DNA of 32,984 nucleotides from NCBI RefSeq assembly GCF_014843825.1, contig NZ_JHQR01000001.1, positions 1 to 32,984 of the forward strand, read 5' to 3'. The notes below the pieces were generated by a model. The model made no database searches, was not told the origin of the DNA, and saw nothing but the letters and a program-made list of their open reading frames with translations. A program made the translations under genes and the position numbers. Of the stretch, positions 1-9,113 are shown piece after piece. This DNA is from Mesorhizobium silamurunense (lineage in GTDB: Bacteria; Pseudomonadota; Alphaproteobacteria; Rhizobiales; Rhizobiaceae). Every line of letters starts with the position of its first letter. Position 1 is the stretch's first letter.

Positions 1-68
1 AACCGGATTAGATCAGAGGGGCAAGGTCACAGGCTTTCATTGACGGCTTGCTTGGTAGTGAGCCGCGC

Positions 69-719
69 TAGACAGGGTGGATGCGAGCGGAAGCGGCTGG
101 CGACAAAGGCCCTTGGCGCCAGCAGGACTTGCTCTTTCGCAGCCGGTGGGATGCGGACGCGCTGCGAGACGTGGTGCGCGATTATGCGTTGGAGACGTTG
201 GCGGACGACCAAGCCGTACTGGTCGTCGACGAGACCGGTTTCCTGAAGCAAGGCAAGAAGTCGTGCGGCGAGGCGCGCCAATATACCGGTTCGGCGGGCA
301 AGATCACCAATTGCCAGATCGGCGTCTTCGCCACCTACGCCTCGCGCCATGGGCATGCCTTCATCGATCGAGCTCTTTATCTGCCCAAGACCTGGACGGA
401 CGATGCGGCAAGGATGAAGGCGGCCCATGTCCCGCCGGACACGAAGTTTGCGACCAAGCCACAATTGGCGCTGGCGATGATCGAGCGTGCCCTGGCCGCC
501 AAGGTGCCCTTTGCCTGGGTGGCGGCGGACAGCGTCTATGGCACGGGTCAGATCGAGGCGGCGCTGCGGCGCGCCGGCAAGGGCTATGTGCTCGGCGTCA
601 GTTGCGACCATCTCTTCATGTCCTGGGCAGACAAACCCCGGATCGGCGGAAGTGCCGAACAGATCGCGCGGGATTTGTCGCCATCCCAATGGCAGCGCCT
701 GTCGGCGGGCGATGGATGA
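69..719 (+). pseudogene. IS701-family transposase, internal fragment
   Basis: This is the middle part of a DDE transposase of the IS701 family. The reading frame from about 69 shows family blocks in order: TGWMRAEAAGD, the WDADALRD..RDY block, the VVDETGFLKQGKKS motif with the first catalytic Asp, and FAWVAADSVYGTG with a second Asp. IS701 transposases are usually near 400 residues; only about 215 are here. A stop sits just upstream in frame (69-71), and the frame ends at 717-719 where family members continue past SAGDG. Both ends are therefore missing and the copy is dead. The nearest Met codon (81) is internal to the domain, not a real start. No terminal inverted repeat was found. Confidence 0.85.
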
Positions 720-1056
720 GGCGAGTTCGCTGAGACACTCGCACTGATTGCAACATGCGATCAAGACGTTCATTAGATAGATTGTGCCGCCTCATTCTCC
801 TGCCCCTCATACTGGGAGGGCGAAACGCCGATCCCGAAGAGAAGCAAGGCCCTGCGAAAGACGTCAAAATGCCGGAGACACTGAAAGCTCGGTAGCGCAG
901 CGCTTGACCTCAACCCGCCGAATAGAGAAGAAGGGTCTCAGGTCACCGGCAGCCTATACCGGAAGCATCACCACAACCGGCGCCCCTACGGCGAGACAGA
1001 AAGGGCCGAGGCTCTAATCGCCGCCGGATAAAAGTTCAGCGGCATGTCAGCCGCTT
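720..1056. other. gene-poor stretch between IS fragment and luxR
   Basis: No convincing gene is seen. A 77-codon open frame at 784-1017 is Arg/Ser/Thr-rich, has no clear ribosome binding site and resembles nothing I recognise. The stretch is probably decayed mobile-element DNA between the IS701 fragment and the 3' end of the LuxR gene. Confidence 0.5.
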
Positions 1057-1893
1057 TTACAATTCGATAATTCCCAAGTTTACGGCTTGTATAGCAGCGA
1101 CCGTTCTGCTCGCAGTATCCATTTTTCGCATTACGTTTTTTAAATGGAAATTGACGGTGTTTAGGGAAATTCCCAAAATTTTTCCTATTTCCCACGACGA
1201 TTTCCCTCTCGCTGTCCAGAAAATACACTCCCTTTCTCTTAGGGAAAGGCCAGGAGCCTCCTCCCTGCCACTCGAATTCGCGAACTTCGCAACTCTCAGA
1301 TGGAAACGAAGCGCGGCAAGTTCCAAGTATGTGACTGTTCTATTTTGGAGTTCTCGGTCCCGGTGTTGAGCAAAGCTCATGATCGCAAAGTTGCCATCGG
1401 GGCCGTGCAACGGAACGCTGATGCCTGACCTTAAGCCGAACGTCGCAGCCTCGTCGAAAACGCGCCGTTCGGTTTCAGTCGTGCTTGCGTCGTTGTACAC
1501 CTCACTCCATCGAAAGGCGCCCACGCGCTTTCGACTCGTCTTGATGATGGGGTCAATTCTATAATAGCTCATTTCGAAATAGCGTTTCTGCCATTCATCA
1601 GGATAATTCAGCATGACCTCTGGATCGCGTCGGACCGGCTTTGAAACTCTTTGGTCAGGTAAAAGGGAGCCATAAGAGATCCACGGGCAATCAAAATTCA
1701 GGGCAAAGGCAGACAATAGATCGAACAACTGATCGGATTGAGCAACACCATCGGTCTGGTCGAGAAGTCGGCCGAATTCGACCGCAATCGCATCGCCGGT
1801 TGTCGCCGGGAAATGCGACGGGCAAAACTGGTCGGACATTTTGGTTGCCAACCCTCCAAGCTGAGGGACCGCAGTCATCGGCGGACGTTCCAT
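1057..1893 (-). CDS. LuxR-family transcriptional regulator with autoinducer-binding domain (solo)
   Basis: This 278-residue protein has the two-domain layout of TraR/LuxR quorum-sensing regulators. The N-terminal autoinducer-binding domain (about residues 35-195) carries the conserved aromatic/Asp pocket series: W..RYFEMSYYRIDPII, then AFRWSEV, and the GLRSGISVPLHGPDG turn. The C-terminal LuxR helix-turn-helix (about 215-275) reads LSLRERECIFW, SSWEIGKILGIS, NTVNFHLKNVMRKM. The start at 1893 is supported by a GAGGAG ribosome binding site about 9 bases upstream. No LuxI-type acyl-homoserine-lactone synthase is in the window, so it is a solo receptor here. It would bind an acyl-homoserine lactone or related signal and act as a dimer on DNA; targets are unknown. 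It is slightly longer than TraR (234 residues), with an N-terminal extension of about 35 residues. Confidence 0.9.
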   Translation of the reverse strand: MERPPMTAVPQLGGLATKMSDQFCPSHFPATTGDAIAVEFGRLLDQTDGVAQSDQLFDLLSAFALNFDCPWISYGSLLPDQRVSKPVRRDPEVMLNYPDEWQKRYFEMSYYRIDPIIKTSRKRVGAFRWSEVYNDASTTETERRVFDEAATFGLRSGISVPLHGPDGNFAIMSFAQHRDRELQNRTVTYLELAALRFHLRVAKFANSSGREEAPGLSLRERECIFWTARGKSSWEIGKILGISLNTVNFHLKNVMRKMDTASRTVAAIQAVNLGIIEL

Positions 1894-2169
1894 GGTCTCG
1901 GCTCCTCAGGCATACTGCGCCGGATGTTGTCACTGGTGGACAAAGCTGCCGGCTGCAAGGCTAAAGCTCTGCGCGCCGTTGTCAGCTGGCATCACCAAAG
2001 CTATAACACGTCCCACCGACGCGTAAGGTTATCATTGAGTTAAATGTGGGCTACGAAAGCTTCTCTGAAGGTTTAACCTCCTAAATAATGTTTTCACAAA
2101 CTGATCTCCGCTCTCTGCATCGAAGTGCCATGGTGTGGCTTTCAAAAGTCACATGAGGGAGAGCCGTCC
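1894..2169. other. upstream region of luxR / junction to IS110 fragment
   Basis: This is non-coding DNA between the divergent luxR start (minus strand) and the IS110 fragment. It should hold the luxR promoter. I see no convincing lux/tra-box palindrome. Confidence 0.4.
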
Positions 2170-2622
2170 ATGGAAGAGATTGCCACAATCGGTTTGGATA
2201 TCGCCAAGGTCTTTTTTTCAGGTTTCATGGCATCGATGCTGCCGGAGCAGTTGTCCTTCGTCGAAAGCTTCGGCGCGATGACGTTGTTAGATTTTTCGAA
2301 GCTTTGCCATGCCCGATCGGCATCGAAGCTTGCGCGACAGGACACCATTGGGCGCGACTTCTGGCGGGACTCGGCCACGAGGTGCGACTGATGCCAGCGT
2401 CTCGGATGATGCCATATGTCAAGCGGCAGGAGAATGACACGACGGACGCAGAGGCGATCTGTGAGGCGGTAGCGCGGTTCGACGATATGCTTCGTTCCAG
2501 CGAAGGGTGAAGAGTGAAGAGTGAAGAGTGAAGAGTGAAGAGTGAAGAACAGCAGAACCTATTACTGCCGCATCGTGTCCGCGATTTTCTGATCCGAGAC
2601 AGCGCACTATGCTCGTAAACGC
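2170..2622 (+). pseudogene. IS110-family transposase, frameshifted N-terminal part
   Basis: The start of an IS110-family (DEDD) transposase is readable across several frames. It begins MEEIATIGLDIAK, with the first catalytic Asp. A frameshift in the T-run near 2212 follows. It resumes as PIGIEACATGHHWARLLAGLGHEVRLMP (the Glu) and VKRQENDTTDAEAICEAV (the paired Asp). A further shift leads through FVPAKGEE into a six-copy 7-bp tandem repeat (2508-2549). After the repeat, family sequence resumes as EEQQNLLLPHRVRDFLIR and, after another shift, QRTMLVNA, and is then lost. About 150 of the usual 340 residues are present, so it cannot be functional. It is a different IS110 lineage from the copy at 15917-16886. 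Confidence 0.8.
2508..2549 (+). repeat. 7-bp tandem repeat, GTGAAGA x 6
   Basis: Six perfect head-to-tail copies of GTGAAGA. The unit matches the codons at the conserved AK-S-EEQQ stretch of the surrounding IS110 transposase. The array therefore looks like slippage expansion of an in-gene heptamer. Going from one copy to six adds 35 bases, which shifts the frame and introduces a stop. Confidence 0.95.
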
Positions 2623-2654
2623 GGTGTGCAGCTGACCTGCCGCAGCTTTTGCAG

Positions 2655-3023
2655 TGCGACCCACAGATGTCGCTACACCGCCCGTTTTTCGAGAAGCCGC
2701 GAGATCGGGTCGTGGGTTTCGGATCCGTCGAATAGCCAACCTGATGGAGGTGTAGGCTTAGCAAAGCGCAAGGGCATTTACCGCGAGGTGGTGTCTGAAG
2801 GAAGCGTGGAGCAAAGGCCTCATGGGCATCGAGCTTCGAACGCGACGGCTGGCCCTGCTTACGCGCTTGTGTCTCGCGGTCTTTAGCTAGCGGCGATACC
2901 AACTTCCGGCCGTTGAAATCCCGATCCGGACGCGACGCGCCGCCTCCCGCGTCGAACCGCCGTGGTACGGGCCTGTATGCCCGGTGGCGTGGGGGGGACA
3001 TCGCGAGGCGTCCCCCTCCCGAT
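2655..3023 (+). mobile_element. probable group II intron remnant (domain I pieces and domains V-VI)
   Basis: The segment 2954-2991 has the form of bacterial group II intron domain V: ACCGCC...GGTGG arms around an internal GTAC/GTAT helix. It is followed by a domain VI-like hairpin (GGGGGGACATCGCGAGGCGTCC, split by its loop) and a 3' end CCTCCCGAT near 3023. Upstream, GTGCGACCC at about 2655 resembles an intron 5' end, and the GGAAGCGTGGAGCAAAGG region at 2800-2820 resembles domain I. No reverse transcriptase/maturase is present, so this would be a deleted, immobile copy. Assigned from recalled consensus only; domain V pairing is imperfect. Confidence 0.45.
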
Positions 3024-3570
3024 CAATCCAGATTATTGTGACTCCAAACCAGGTGCAGCTGCGACATCCTTCTTTGCCGCCTGAGACGGGGGACGCGAGG
3101 CGACTGTGGCCGCGCGAACGGATGCAATACCGACCCAGCGGTGCCCCGCGCCGTACTCGGCCTTATGACGTCCTGCGTCTATCTCGAAACCAGATGACCT
3201 CAATACACACACTGAATTTGACGCAAGCCTTTCGCCAATTGAAAATCCACCAATAAACCAAAGAACAATCGCAAGCGGAGGAGACGATGAGCTTGTTTGA
3301 TGAACCACAGACGCATCACTGTTGGCGAGTTTCCGCCGGGGTGCAGGTGGGGCTTCGTTGCGATCCGCGGACAACATCCGAAAGTTGATCGACTGTGGTG
3401 ACAGGGAACGGCGACCTTGAAGCTGATGTGACGTCGGACCACGCCGAGGGCGGAATCAAGGTTACAGCGTGCGCCTAAGGATCCGATCGACAACCTCGAA
3501 ATGAAAGCCGCTCCATCCAGCAGTTAGGCGCGGATCGTTTGAGCCACAAACCAAAAAGGGGAAATGGAAC
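3024..3570. other. intergenic region upstream of the ABC transporter operon
   Basis: No long gene is seen over about 545 bases. It presumably carries the transporter operon promoter. A 33-codon frame at 3287-3388 (starts MSLFDEPQTHHCW) has a good ribosome binding site (GGAGGAG, 4-10 bases upstream) but no recognisable homology. It may be a leader peptide or the remnant of a lost gene. Confidence 0.35.
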
Positions 3571-5155
3571 ATGACGATCTCTCGACGCGAAATCATCAAG
3601 GCGGGTTTGGCCGCCGGAGCGGCTGTATCGATCCCATCAGTTCTGCGGGCACAGACATTGCCAGCCGACGCTCGGACAGTCCGAATGGTGATGAGTGACC
3701 TCAGCGTCTTCGATCCGATCTTGACGACGGATATCGGAACCGTCACCCACGGCTTAGCGATTTACGACACACTGTTTGCGCTTGATTCCAAGTTCATGCC
3801 TCAGCCGCAAATGGTGGGCAAGTGGAGCGTTTCAGACGACAAAAAGCTTTATGTGTTCGAGCTCCGGGATGGCTTTAGCTGGCACGACGGCACCTCCGTC
3901 ACTGCGGCGGACTGTGTGGCCTCGATCCGGCGCTGGGGCCAGGTGGATCCCGGCGGGCAACTTGTCATGGCGCGGGCCAAGGATATTTCGGAAAAAGGAT
4001 GATAAGACTTTCACCGCCGCTCTCAAGGAGCCGCTGGGGCTTCTGCTCGATCTGCTGGCGAAACTGGCTGGACCGGTCCCGTTCATGATGCGTGAGAAGG
4101 ATGCAGATCGGCCCGCAACCGAACAGGTGACCGCGAATATCGGATCGGGACCATTCAAGTTCAATGAAGCACTTGCCAAGCCGGGCGCGAGCTTCACCTA
4201 TGACCGCAATGATAAATACGCACCGCGCAAGGCGGCGCCCGACGGATTGGCCGGTGGGAAGGTCGTCAATGTTGATCGCGTCATAAGGGAGAATATCGCC
4301 GATCAGCAGACGGCTTTCGCGGCGCTACAGTCGGGTGAGATAGACTACATCGAATCGCCATCTGCTGATCTTTGGGCGCTGATCGAGAGCGATCCCAACC
4401 TGGAACTCCAGGTGCGCAAGTCAGGTAGCGTATTTTTTATGCGCATGAATTGTCTGCTGAAGCCGTTCGACAACGTCAAGGCGCGCCAAGCGATGCTTCA
4501 CCTGATTGACCAGGAGGCGGTGATGCGTACTACGTATCCCCCAAAATATATCAACTCCGTCACTTCGGTATTTGGAAACAGCACGCCTTATTCCAACGAA
4601 GAAACTACGGGATGGTTTAAGAAGGGGGGAGATCCGGAAAGGGCCAAGCAGGAAGCCGGATACGCGGGCGAGAAGGTCGTCATTCTCGACCCTACGGATT
4701 GGGCAGCCGCCGACAACATGGCTCAGTTACTTGCGGCTGCGCTACGCAAAATTGGGGTGAATGCCGAGCTTGCGCCGAGTGACTGGGGCGGGCTTGTCGC
4801 GCGCCGGGCAAACAAGGGCTCCGTTGACAACGGCGGCTGGGGCATATTCATCACGAACGAGTCCGATGTCGCCCGCGGAGATCCGGTTGGGAACCCTACT
4901 CTGAGCGCGAATGGCGAGAACGGCTGGTACTGGCCAAAGGATGACGAGTATGAGGCTCTTCGGGCCAAATGGAGCGTTGTTGAATCGCTCGAAGAGCGCA
5001 AATCGCTGGCTCGCAAGATGCAAAGAGCATATTGGAATTCTGTCGGTACCGTTCTGCTGGGCGAAGCTCTTTCGTCAGCCTCGCACCGCAAGGCGCTCAC
5101 TGGCCTCATCGATATGCCAGATTGTACCCCAGTGTGGAATATGCAGAAGGCTTGA
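3571..5155 (+). pseudogene. ABC transporter substrate-binding protein, family 5 (dipeptide/oligopeptide type), frameshifted
   Basis: This encodes the periplasmic binding protein of a peptide/nickel-type (SBP_bac_5) importer, about 528 residues if the frame is repaired. The N-terminus is a twin-arginine signal, SRREIIKAGLAAGAA, cut near VLRAQ, so export is probably by Tat. The family block WSVSDDKKLYVFELRDGFSWHDG lies near residues 85-110. The first frame stops at 4000-4002. The rest (DDKTFTAALKEPLG to the end WNMQKA) continues in another frame. One extra base in the run around 3996-3998 (GAAAAAGGAT, expected SEKDDKTF) explains it. Both halves are otherwise well conserved, so this is a recent mutation or a sequencing error. 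It lies 3 bases before the first permease gene. The ligand cannot be told from sequence; neighbours suggest an amino-acid derivative or small peptide. Confidence 0.88.
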
Positions 5156-5158
5156 GCA

Positions 5159-6100
5159 ATGGCCACATATATCCTTCGCCGAGTGGTCTCGACCGTCGCT
5201 GTCATGGTGATGGTCGGCGTCTTCGTCTTCCTGCTTCTCAGGCTCGCGCCCGGCGATCCGGCGGACATCATCGCCGGCCCTAGGGCGACGCCAGAGATGA
5301 TCGCCGGCATTCGAGAACAGCTGGGACTCAATCAGCCGTTGGCCATTCAGTTCGTCCATTGGGCGCTCGGCATCCTAGGCGGCGATCTTGGGACCTCAAT
5401 TTTCACGGGCCGACCCGTTCTCGAACTGATCTCGCAGCGCCTGGAGCCGACCATCTCCCTATCTCTCCTGACGATCATCCTTTCGGTGACGATTGGGGTC
5501 TCCTTCGGCGTCCTTGCGGCGTGGCGCTCTGGGGGCCTTGTTGATCGCATCCTGACGGCATTCGCGACACTTGGTTTTTCTGTCCCGGTGTTTGTCGTCG
5601 GCTTCTTTCTTATATATTTGTTCGCGATCAGGATACGTTGGCTGCCCGTCCAAGGATACCAGCCTATCGACCATGGCTTCGGGCCATGGGTTGTCCACCT
5701 GATCCTGCCGACCGTTACTTTGAGTGTTCCCTACATTGCTTTCATCGCCCGGATCGCGCGGGCGAGCATGCTGGAAGTTCTATCTGAAGACTATATGCGA
5801 ACAGCCGCTGCTAAGGGCGCGTCGGCCTATTCCATGCTTTTCCACCACGCACTGAAGAATGCAGGTGTCCCGATCCTCACCGTGATCGGCTTAAGTTTCG
5901 CAGGTCTGATTGGCGGTGTCGTCATCACGGAAACGGTTTTCAACATACCTGGTGTCGGTCGTTTGGTGGTCGATGCAATCAACAACCGCGATTATCCCAT
6001 CATTCAAGGTGTGCTCATCCTGGTTTCGGGTCTGTACGTCCTTATCAATCTTGCGGTCGATCTTTCCTACACCCTTGTCGACCCCCGCATCCGGTACTGA
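5159..6100 (+). CDS. ABC transporter permease, DppB/OppB type
   Basis: This 313-residue inner-membrane permease forms half of the channel of a family-5 importer. The N-terminal signature is typical of DppB: a first membrane helix after MATYILRR, then LLRLAPGDPADIIAGP and the LGLNQPLAIQFVHW loop. There are about six hydrophobic segments. The EAA cytoplasmic loop, which contacts the ATPases, is EDYMRTAAAKGASAYSMLFH near residues 200-220. It ends with the usual VDLSYTLVDPRIRY tail. The start lies 3 bases after the binding-protein stop, and the stop lies 2 bases before the next permease, so it is co-transcribed and probably translationally coupled. It should pair with the DppC-type permease that follows. 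Confidence 0.93.
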   Translation: MATYILRRVVSTVAVMVMVGVFVFLLLRLAPGDPADIIAGPRATPEMIAGIREQLGLNQPLAIQFVHWALGILGGDLGTSIFTGRPVLELISQRLEPTISLSLLTIILSVTIGVSFGVLAAWRSGGLVDRILTAFATLGFSVPVFVVGFFLIYLFAIRIRWLPVQGYQPIDHGFGPWVVHLILPTVTLSVPYIAFIARIARASMLEVLSEDYMRTAAAKGASAYSMLFHHALKNAGVPILTVIGLSFAGLIGGVVITETVFNIPGVGRLVVDAINNRDYPIIQGVLILVSGLYVLINLAVDLSYTLVDPRIRY

Positions 6101-6102
6101 TC

Positions 6103-6984
6103 ATGACGCTCCTCTCCGCACCAGTTGAATACGTCCCTACGGGCCGCCTGCGAATATCTGACGTTCCCCGTCTAACAAGGCGTCATCCGCTGGTCAGTGC
6201 AGGCAGCGGCCTGTTGGCACTTCTGATCATCCTGGCGCTCGCTGCCCCACTTTGCGCCGGCGATCCAGTGAACATGGATCCATTCAAGCGCCTCCAGCCG
6301 CCCTCCGCCGAAATGTGGTTCGGGAGCGACAATCTGGGCCGGGATGTGTTTGCGCGGACGATCTTCGGCGCCCGGATCTCCCTCATGGTGGGATTGCTGT
6401 CGGCAGCGAGCGCGGCTTTTGCCGGGCTTCTGATCGGCGTCATCGCCGGCTACAGCCGCAGCTTCGACAACGTCGTCATGCGTGTCATGGACGGCCTGAT
6501 GTCGATTCCGACGATTCTGCTAGCCATTGCGCTCATTTCTCTGACAGGACCGGGAATCGGCATCCTCATCGTGGCAATCGCGATACCCGAGACGCCAGCC
6601 GTCGCCCGGCTGGTTCGTTCGGTGGTTCTGGGTGTTCGGGAGCGTCCCTATGTGGAGGCCGCGCTCTGCGGCGGGGCGCGCCTGCCCAAGGTGCTGTGGC
6701 GACATATCCTGCCCAGCACCATTCCGCCGCTTATGGTCCAGGGCGCTACCGTCTGCGCCAACGCGATCATGACGGAGGCGGGGCTGAGCTTTCTCGGCGT
6801 GGGCGTGCCGCCCGAGATTCCGAGCTGGGGCAACATGATCGCCAGTTCGCGCCTGTATCTCGCCATGGCCCCATTGACGATCTTCGCCCCCGGTATCTGC
6901 CTTGCCGTCACGGTCCTTGCCGTCAACCTGCTTGGGGATGGGCTGCGCGACCTGTTCGATCCTCGCGCCAAGCGGAGGCGCTGA
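6103..6984 (+). CDS. ABC transporter permease, DppC/OppC type
   Basis: This 293-residue protein is the second channel subunit. It has the DppC layout: a cytoplasmic N-terminus of about 30 residues with [15 protein letters not shown] entering helix 1, then the hallmark periplasmic segment [20 protein letters not shown], about five further helices, and the EAA loop [25 protein letters not shown] near residues 183-207. The [21 protein letters not shown] block is also family-typical. It ends [14 protein letters not shown]. The C-terminal stop precedes the first ATPase start by one base. Nothing suggests loss of function. Confidence 0.93.
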   Translation: MTLLSAPVEYVPTGRLRISDVPRLTRRHPLVSAGSGLLALLIILALAAPLCAGDPVNMDPFKRLQPPSAEMWFGSDNLGRDVFARTIFGARISLMVGLLSAASAAFAGLLIGVIAGYSRSFDNVVMRVMDGLMSIPTILLAIALISLTGPGIGILIVAIAIPETPAVARLVRSVVLGVRERPYVEAALCGGARLPKVLWRHILPSTIPPLMVQGATVCANAIMTEAGLSFLGVGVPPEIPSWGNMIASSRLYLAMAPLTIFAPGICLAVTVLAVNLLGDGLRDLFDPRAKRRR

Positions 6985-6985
6985 T

Positions 6986-7993
6986 ATGCAGCTGCATCAA
7001 ATCGCAGGGAACGACTTGCTTCTCGACGTGCGAAACCTCGAAACCCACTTTTACGGCGAAGACAGCGTCACCCGCGCCCTGGGCGGCATCAGCTTCCAGG
7101 TCAAGAAAGGCGAAACGCTTGGTGTCGTCGGTGAATCGGGATGCGGAAAGAGCGTCACTGCCCTCTCCATCCTTCGGCTGCTGCCGAAGCTGACCGCCAG
7201 GACCGTCGGCGGCCAGGTCCGCTTCCACGGTCGCGACCTGCTTGAGTTGTCCGATCGGGAGATGCGAAAGATCCGCGGCGACCAGATCGCCATGATCTTC
7301 CAGGAGCCGATGACGAGCCTGAACCCGGTCTATACGGTCGGCCATCAGATCGCCGAGGCGGTGCAGATCCACGCGAAAGCGTCGCGCTCCGTAGCCATGG
7401 AAAAGGCCGAAGAGATGCTTCGTCTCGTCCGCATCGCCGATCCCGAGCGCCGCGTGAACAACTATCCCCATGAAATGTCGGGCGGTATGCGCCAGCGCGC
7501 CATGATCGCCATGGCCCTTGCCTGCTCGCCGGAACTGTTGATTGCCGACGAGCCGACGACAGCCCTCGATGTCACCATCCAGGCGCAGATACTGCGGCTG
7601 ATCGTCGATCTGAAAGAGCGCACGGGAACGGCCGTCATGTTCATCACGCATGATCTGGGCGTTGTAGCCGAGACATGCCAACGCGTGATCGTGATGTATG
7701 CTGGCCAGATCGTAGAACAAGCGAACGTGATAGATTTGTTTGCGCGTCCGGCGCATCCCTACACCCAGGGCCTCATGCGATCCGTGCCTGACCGACGGCG
7801 CGGCCGACAGCCCCGCCTTCCGGAAATTCCCGGCATCGTGCCAAGTCTGCGCGAGCCCATTTTCGGGTGCAGCTTTGCTCCTCGCTGCCCGTTCGTTATC
7901 GACATTTGCCGCGAAAAGACGCCCGTCCTGCGTGATGTCGGGTCGAGCCATGCCGCAGCTTGCTGGCGCGCCGAAGAGGTGATGGGCGCATGA
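6986..7993 (+). CDS. ABC transporter ATP-binding protein, DppD/OppD type
   Basis: This 335-residue ATPase powers the importer with its DppF-type partner. The Walker A motif is [10 protein letters not shown] (about residues 45-54), the Q-loop is [10 protein letters not shown], the ABC signature is MSGGMRQR, Walker B is [12 protein letters not shown], and the switch His is in FITHDLGVV. The C-terminal oligopeptide-transporter domain is present with its Fe-S-type Cys cluster ([15 protein letters not shown] and a later Cys). I start at the ATG at 6986, one base after the permease stop; an upstream in-frame start at 6902 would overlap the permease by about 80 bases and is unlikely. The stop overlaps the next start as ATGA. 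Confidence 0.93.
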   Translation: MQLHQIAGNDLLLDVRNLETHFYGEDSVTRALGGISFQVKKGETLGVVGESGCGKSVTALSILRLLPKLTARTVGGQVRFHGRDLLELSDREMRKIRGDQIAMIFQEPMTSLNPVYTVGHQIAEAVQIHAKASRSVAMEKAEEMLRLVRIADPERRVNNYPHEMSGGMRQRAMIAMALACSPELLIADEPTTALDVTIQAQILRLIVDLKERTGTAVMFITHDLGVVAETCQRVIVMYAGQIVEQANVIDLFARPAHPYTQGLMRSVPDRRRGRQPRLPEIPGIVPSLREPIFGCSFAPRCPFVIDICREKTPVLRDVGSSHAAACWRAEEVMGA

Positions 7994-9063
7994 ACGGTCC
8001 TTTGCTGAAAGTCGAAAATCTGACCAAGCACTATCCGCTTGGCTCGGGAATCTTCAAGAAAAGCATTCCGGTGATCCGGGCGGTGGAGGATGTATCCTTT
8101 TCCGTCGAGGCGGGCGAGACGCTTTGCATCGTCGGCGAATCCGGCTGCGGCAAGTCCACCGTGGCGCGGCTCCTGATGCGGCTCGTGCAGCCGACTAGTG
8201 GGCGCGTAATGATCGACGGGACCGACATTGCGGGCCTCAAGAAGGACGCGCTCCACGCGTGGCGCCGTCGGATGCAGATGGTCTTTCAGGATCCTTACTC
8301 GTCGCTGAACCCGCGCCTCACGGCCGGGCAAATTATTGCGGAGCCTGTCGAGAATTTTGAACGCCTCAGCCGGAAGCAGCGCCAGGCACTTGCCGCTGAC
8401 CTTCTCCGAAAGGTCGGAATGTCGCCTGAGATGATGCACAGGCTCCCGTCTGAGTTGTCGGGCGGTCAGCGCCAGCGGCTCGGCATTGCACGCGCCCTGT
8501 CGCTCAACCCCTCTCTTATCATCGCCGACGAAGCGGTGTCAGCCCTTGACGTGTCCGTGCAAGCGCAGATTCTGAATCTGCTTCTGGATCTCCAGCTGCA
8601 GATGGGCATCGCCTTCGTCTTCATCTCGCATGACCTCGGCGTCGTGGAGCATATCGCGCATCGCGTTGCCGTCATGTACCTGGGGCGGATCGTGGAGCTC
8701 GCCCCGAGCGAGGCGCTCTTCGCGAAACCGGTCCATCCCTACACCGAGGCGCTGATTGCGGCCGCTCCGGTTCCAGATCCGACGCGGATACGTCTGGAGG
8801 CGCCCGTCGAGGGCGAGGTGCCAAGCCCCATCAATCCGCCGAGCGGATGCGCATTTCACCCTCGCTGCCCGCTCGCTGTCGAGCGTTGCCGCATCGATGT
8901 GCCGCCCCTGGTGCCGATGCCAGACGGGCGCGTCGTGGCCTGTCATGTTCGCGCTCCGGCTACAGACATCCCGGGCCGGCTGGCTGAAGCGGGCGATTGT
9001 CCGCTCTATCCTGTGGCTATGTCAGAAACTCTTTCCGCTCGAGCTTCTCGAGTGCACCGCTGA
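7990..9063 (+). CDS. ABC transporter ATP-binding protein, DppF/OppF type
   Basis: This is the second ATPase of the importer, 357 residues. Motifs: Walker [13 protein letters not shown] (about residues 47-58), Q-loop [10 protein letters not shown], signature [15 protein letters not shown], Walker [13 protein letters not shown] (the usual P is A), switch His in [11 protein letters not shown]. The C-terminal Cys motif [15 protein letters not shown] is typical of OppD/OppF. The start is the ATG at 7990, which overlaps the previous stop (ATGA) and gives [17 protein letters not shown], matching family N-termini. The tail is about 20 residues longer than usual after ACHVRAP. A degraded relative of this gene lies at 17424-17650. 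Confidence 0.93.
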   Translation: MNGPLLKVENLTKHYPLGSGIFKKSIPVIRAVEDVSFSVEAGETLCIVGESGCGKSTVARLLMRLVQPTSGRVMIDGTDIAGLKKDALHAWRRRMQMVFQDPYSSLNPRLTAGQIIAEPVENFERLSRKQRQALAADLLRKVGMSPEMMHRLPSELSGGQRQRLGIARALSLNPSLIIADEAVSALDVSVQAQILNLLLDLQLQMGIAFVFISHDLGVVEHIAHRVAVMYLGRIVELAPSEALFAKPVHPYTEALIAAAPVPDPTRIRLEAPVEGEVPSPINPPSGCAFHPRCPLAVERCRIDVPPLVPMPDGRVVACHVRAPATDIPGRLAEAGDCPLYPVAMSETLSARASRVHR

Positions 9064-9113
9064 CACGACCACCGAGTGTATTCCAAATGCAGCGAAAAGA
9101 AGAGAAAAGAACT

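Noticed and set aside
2508..2549. Repeat array considered as a CRISPR
   Set aside because: The unit is 7 bases, head to tail with no spacers.
2225..3001. A 258-codon minus-strand frame across the 7-bp repeat region
   Set aside because: It is low-complexity, translates the tandem repeat as Ser-Leu-Phe-Thr-Leu-His runs, and overlies IS110 and intron-like sequence.
6923..7951. A 342-codon minus-strand frame opposite the DppD-type ATPase gene
   Set aside because: Shadow of a highly conserved ATPase gene; no domain of its own.
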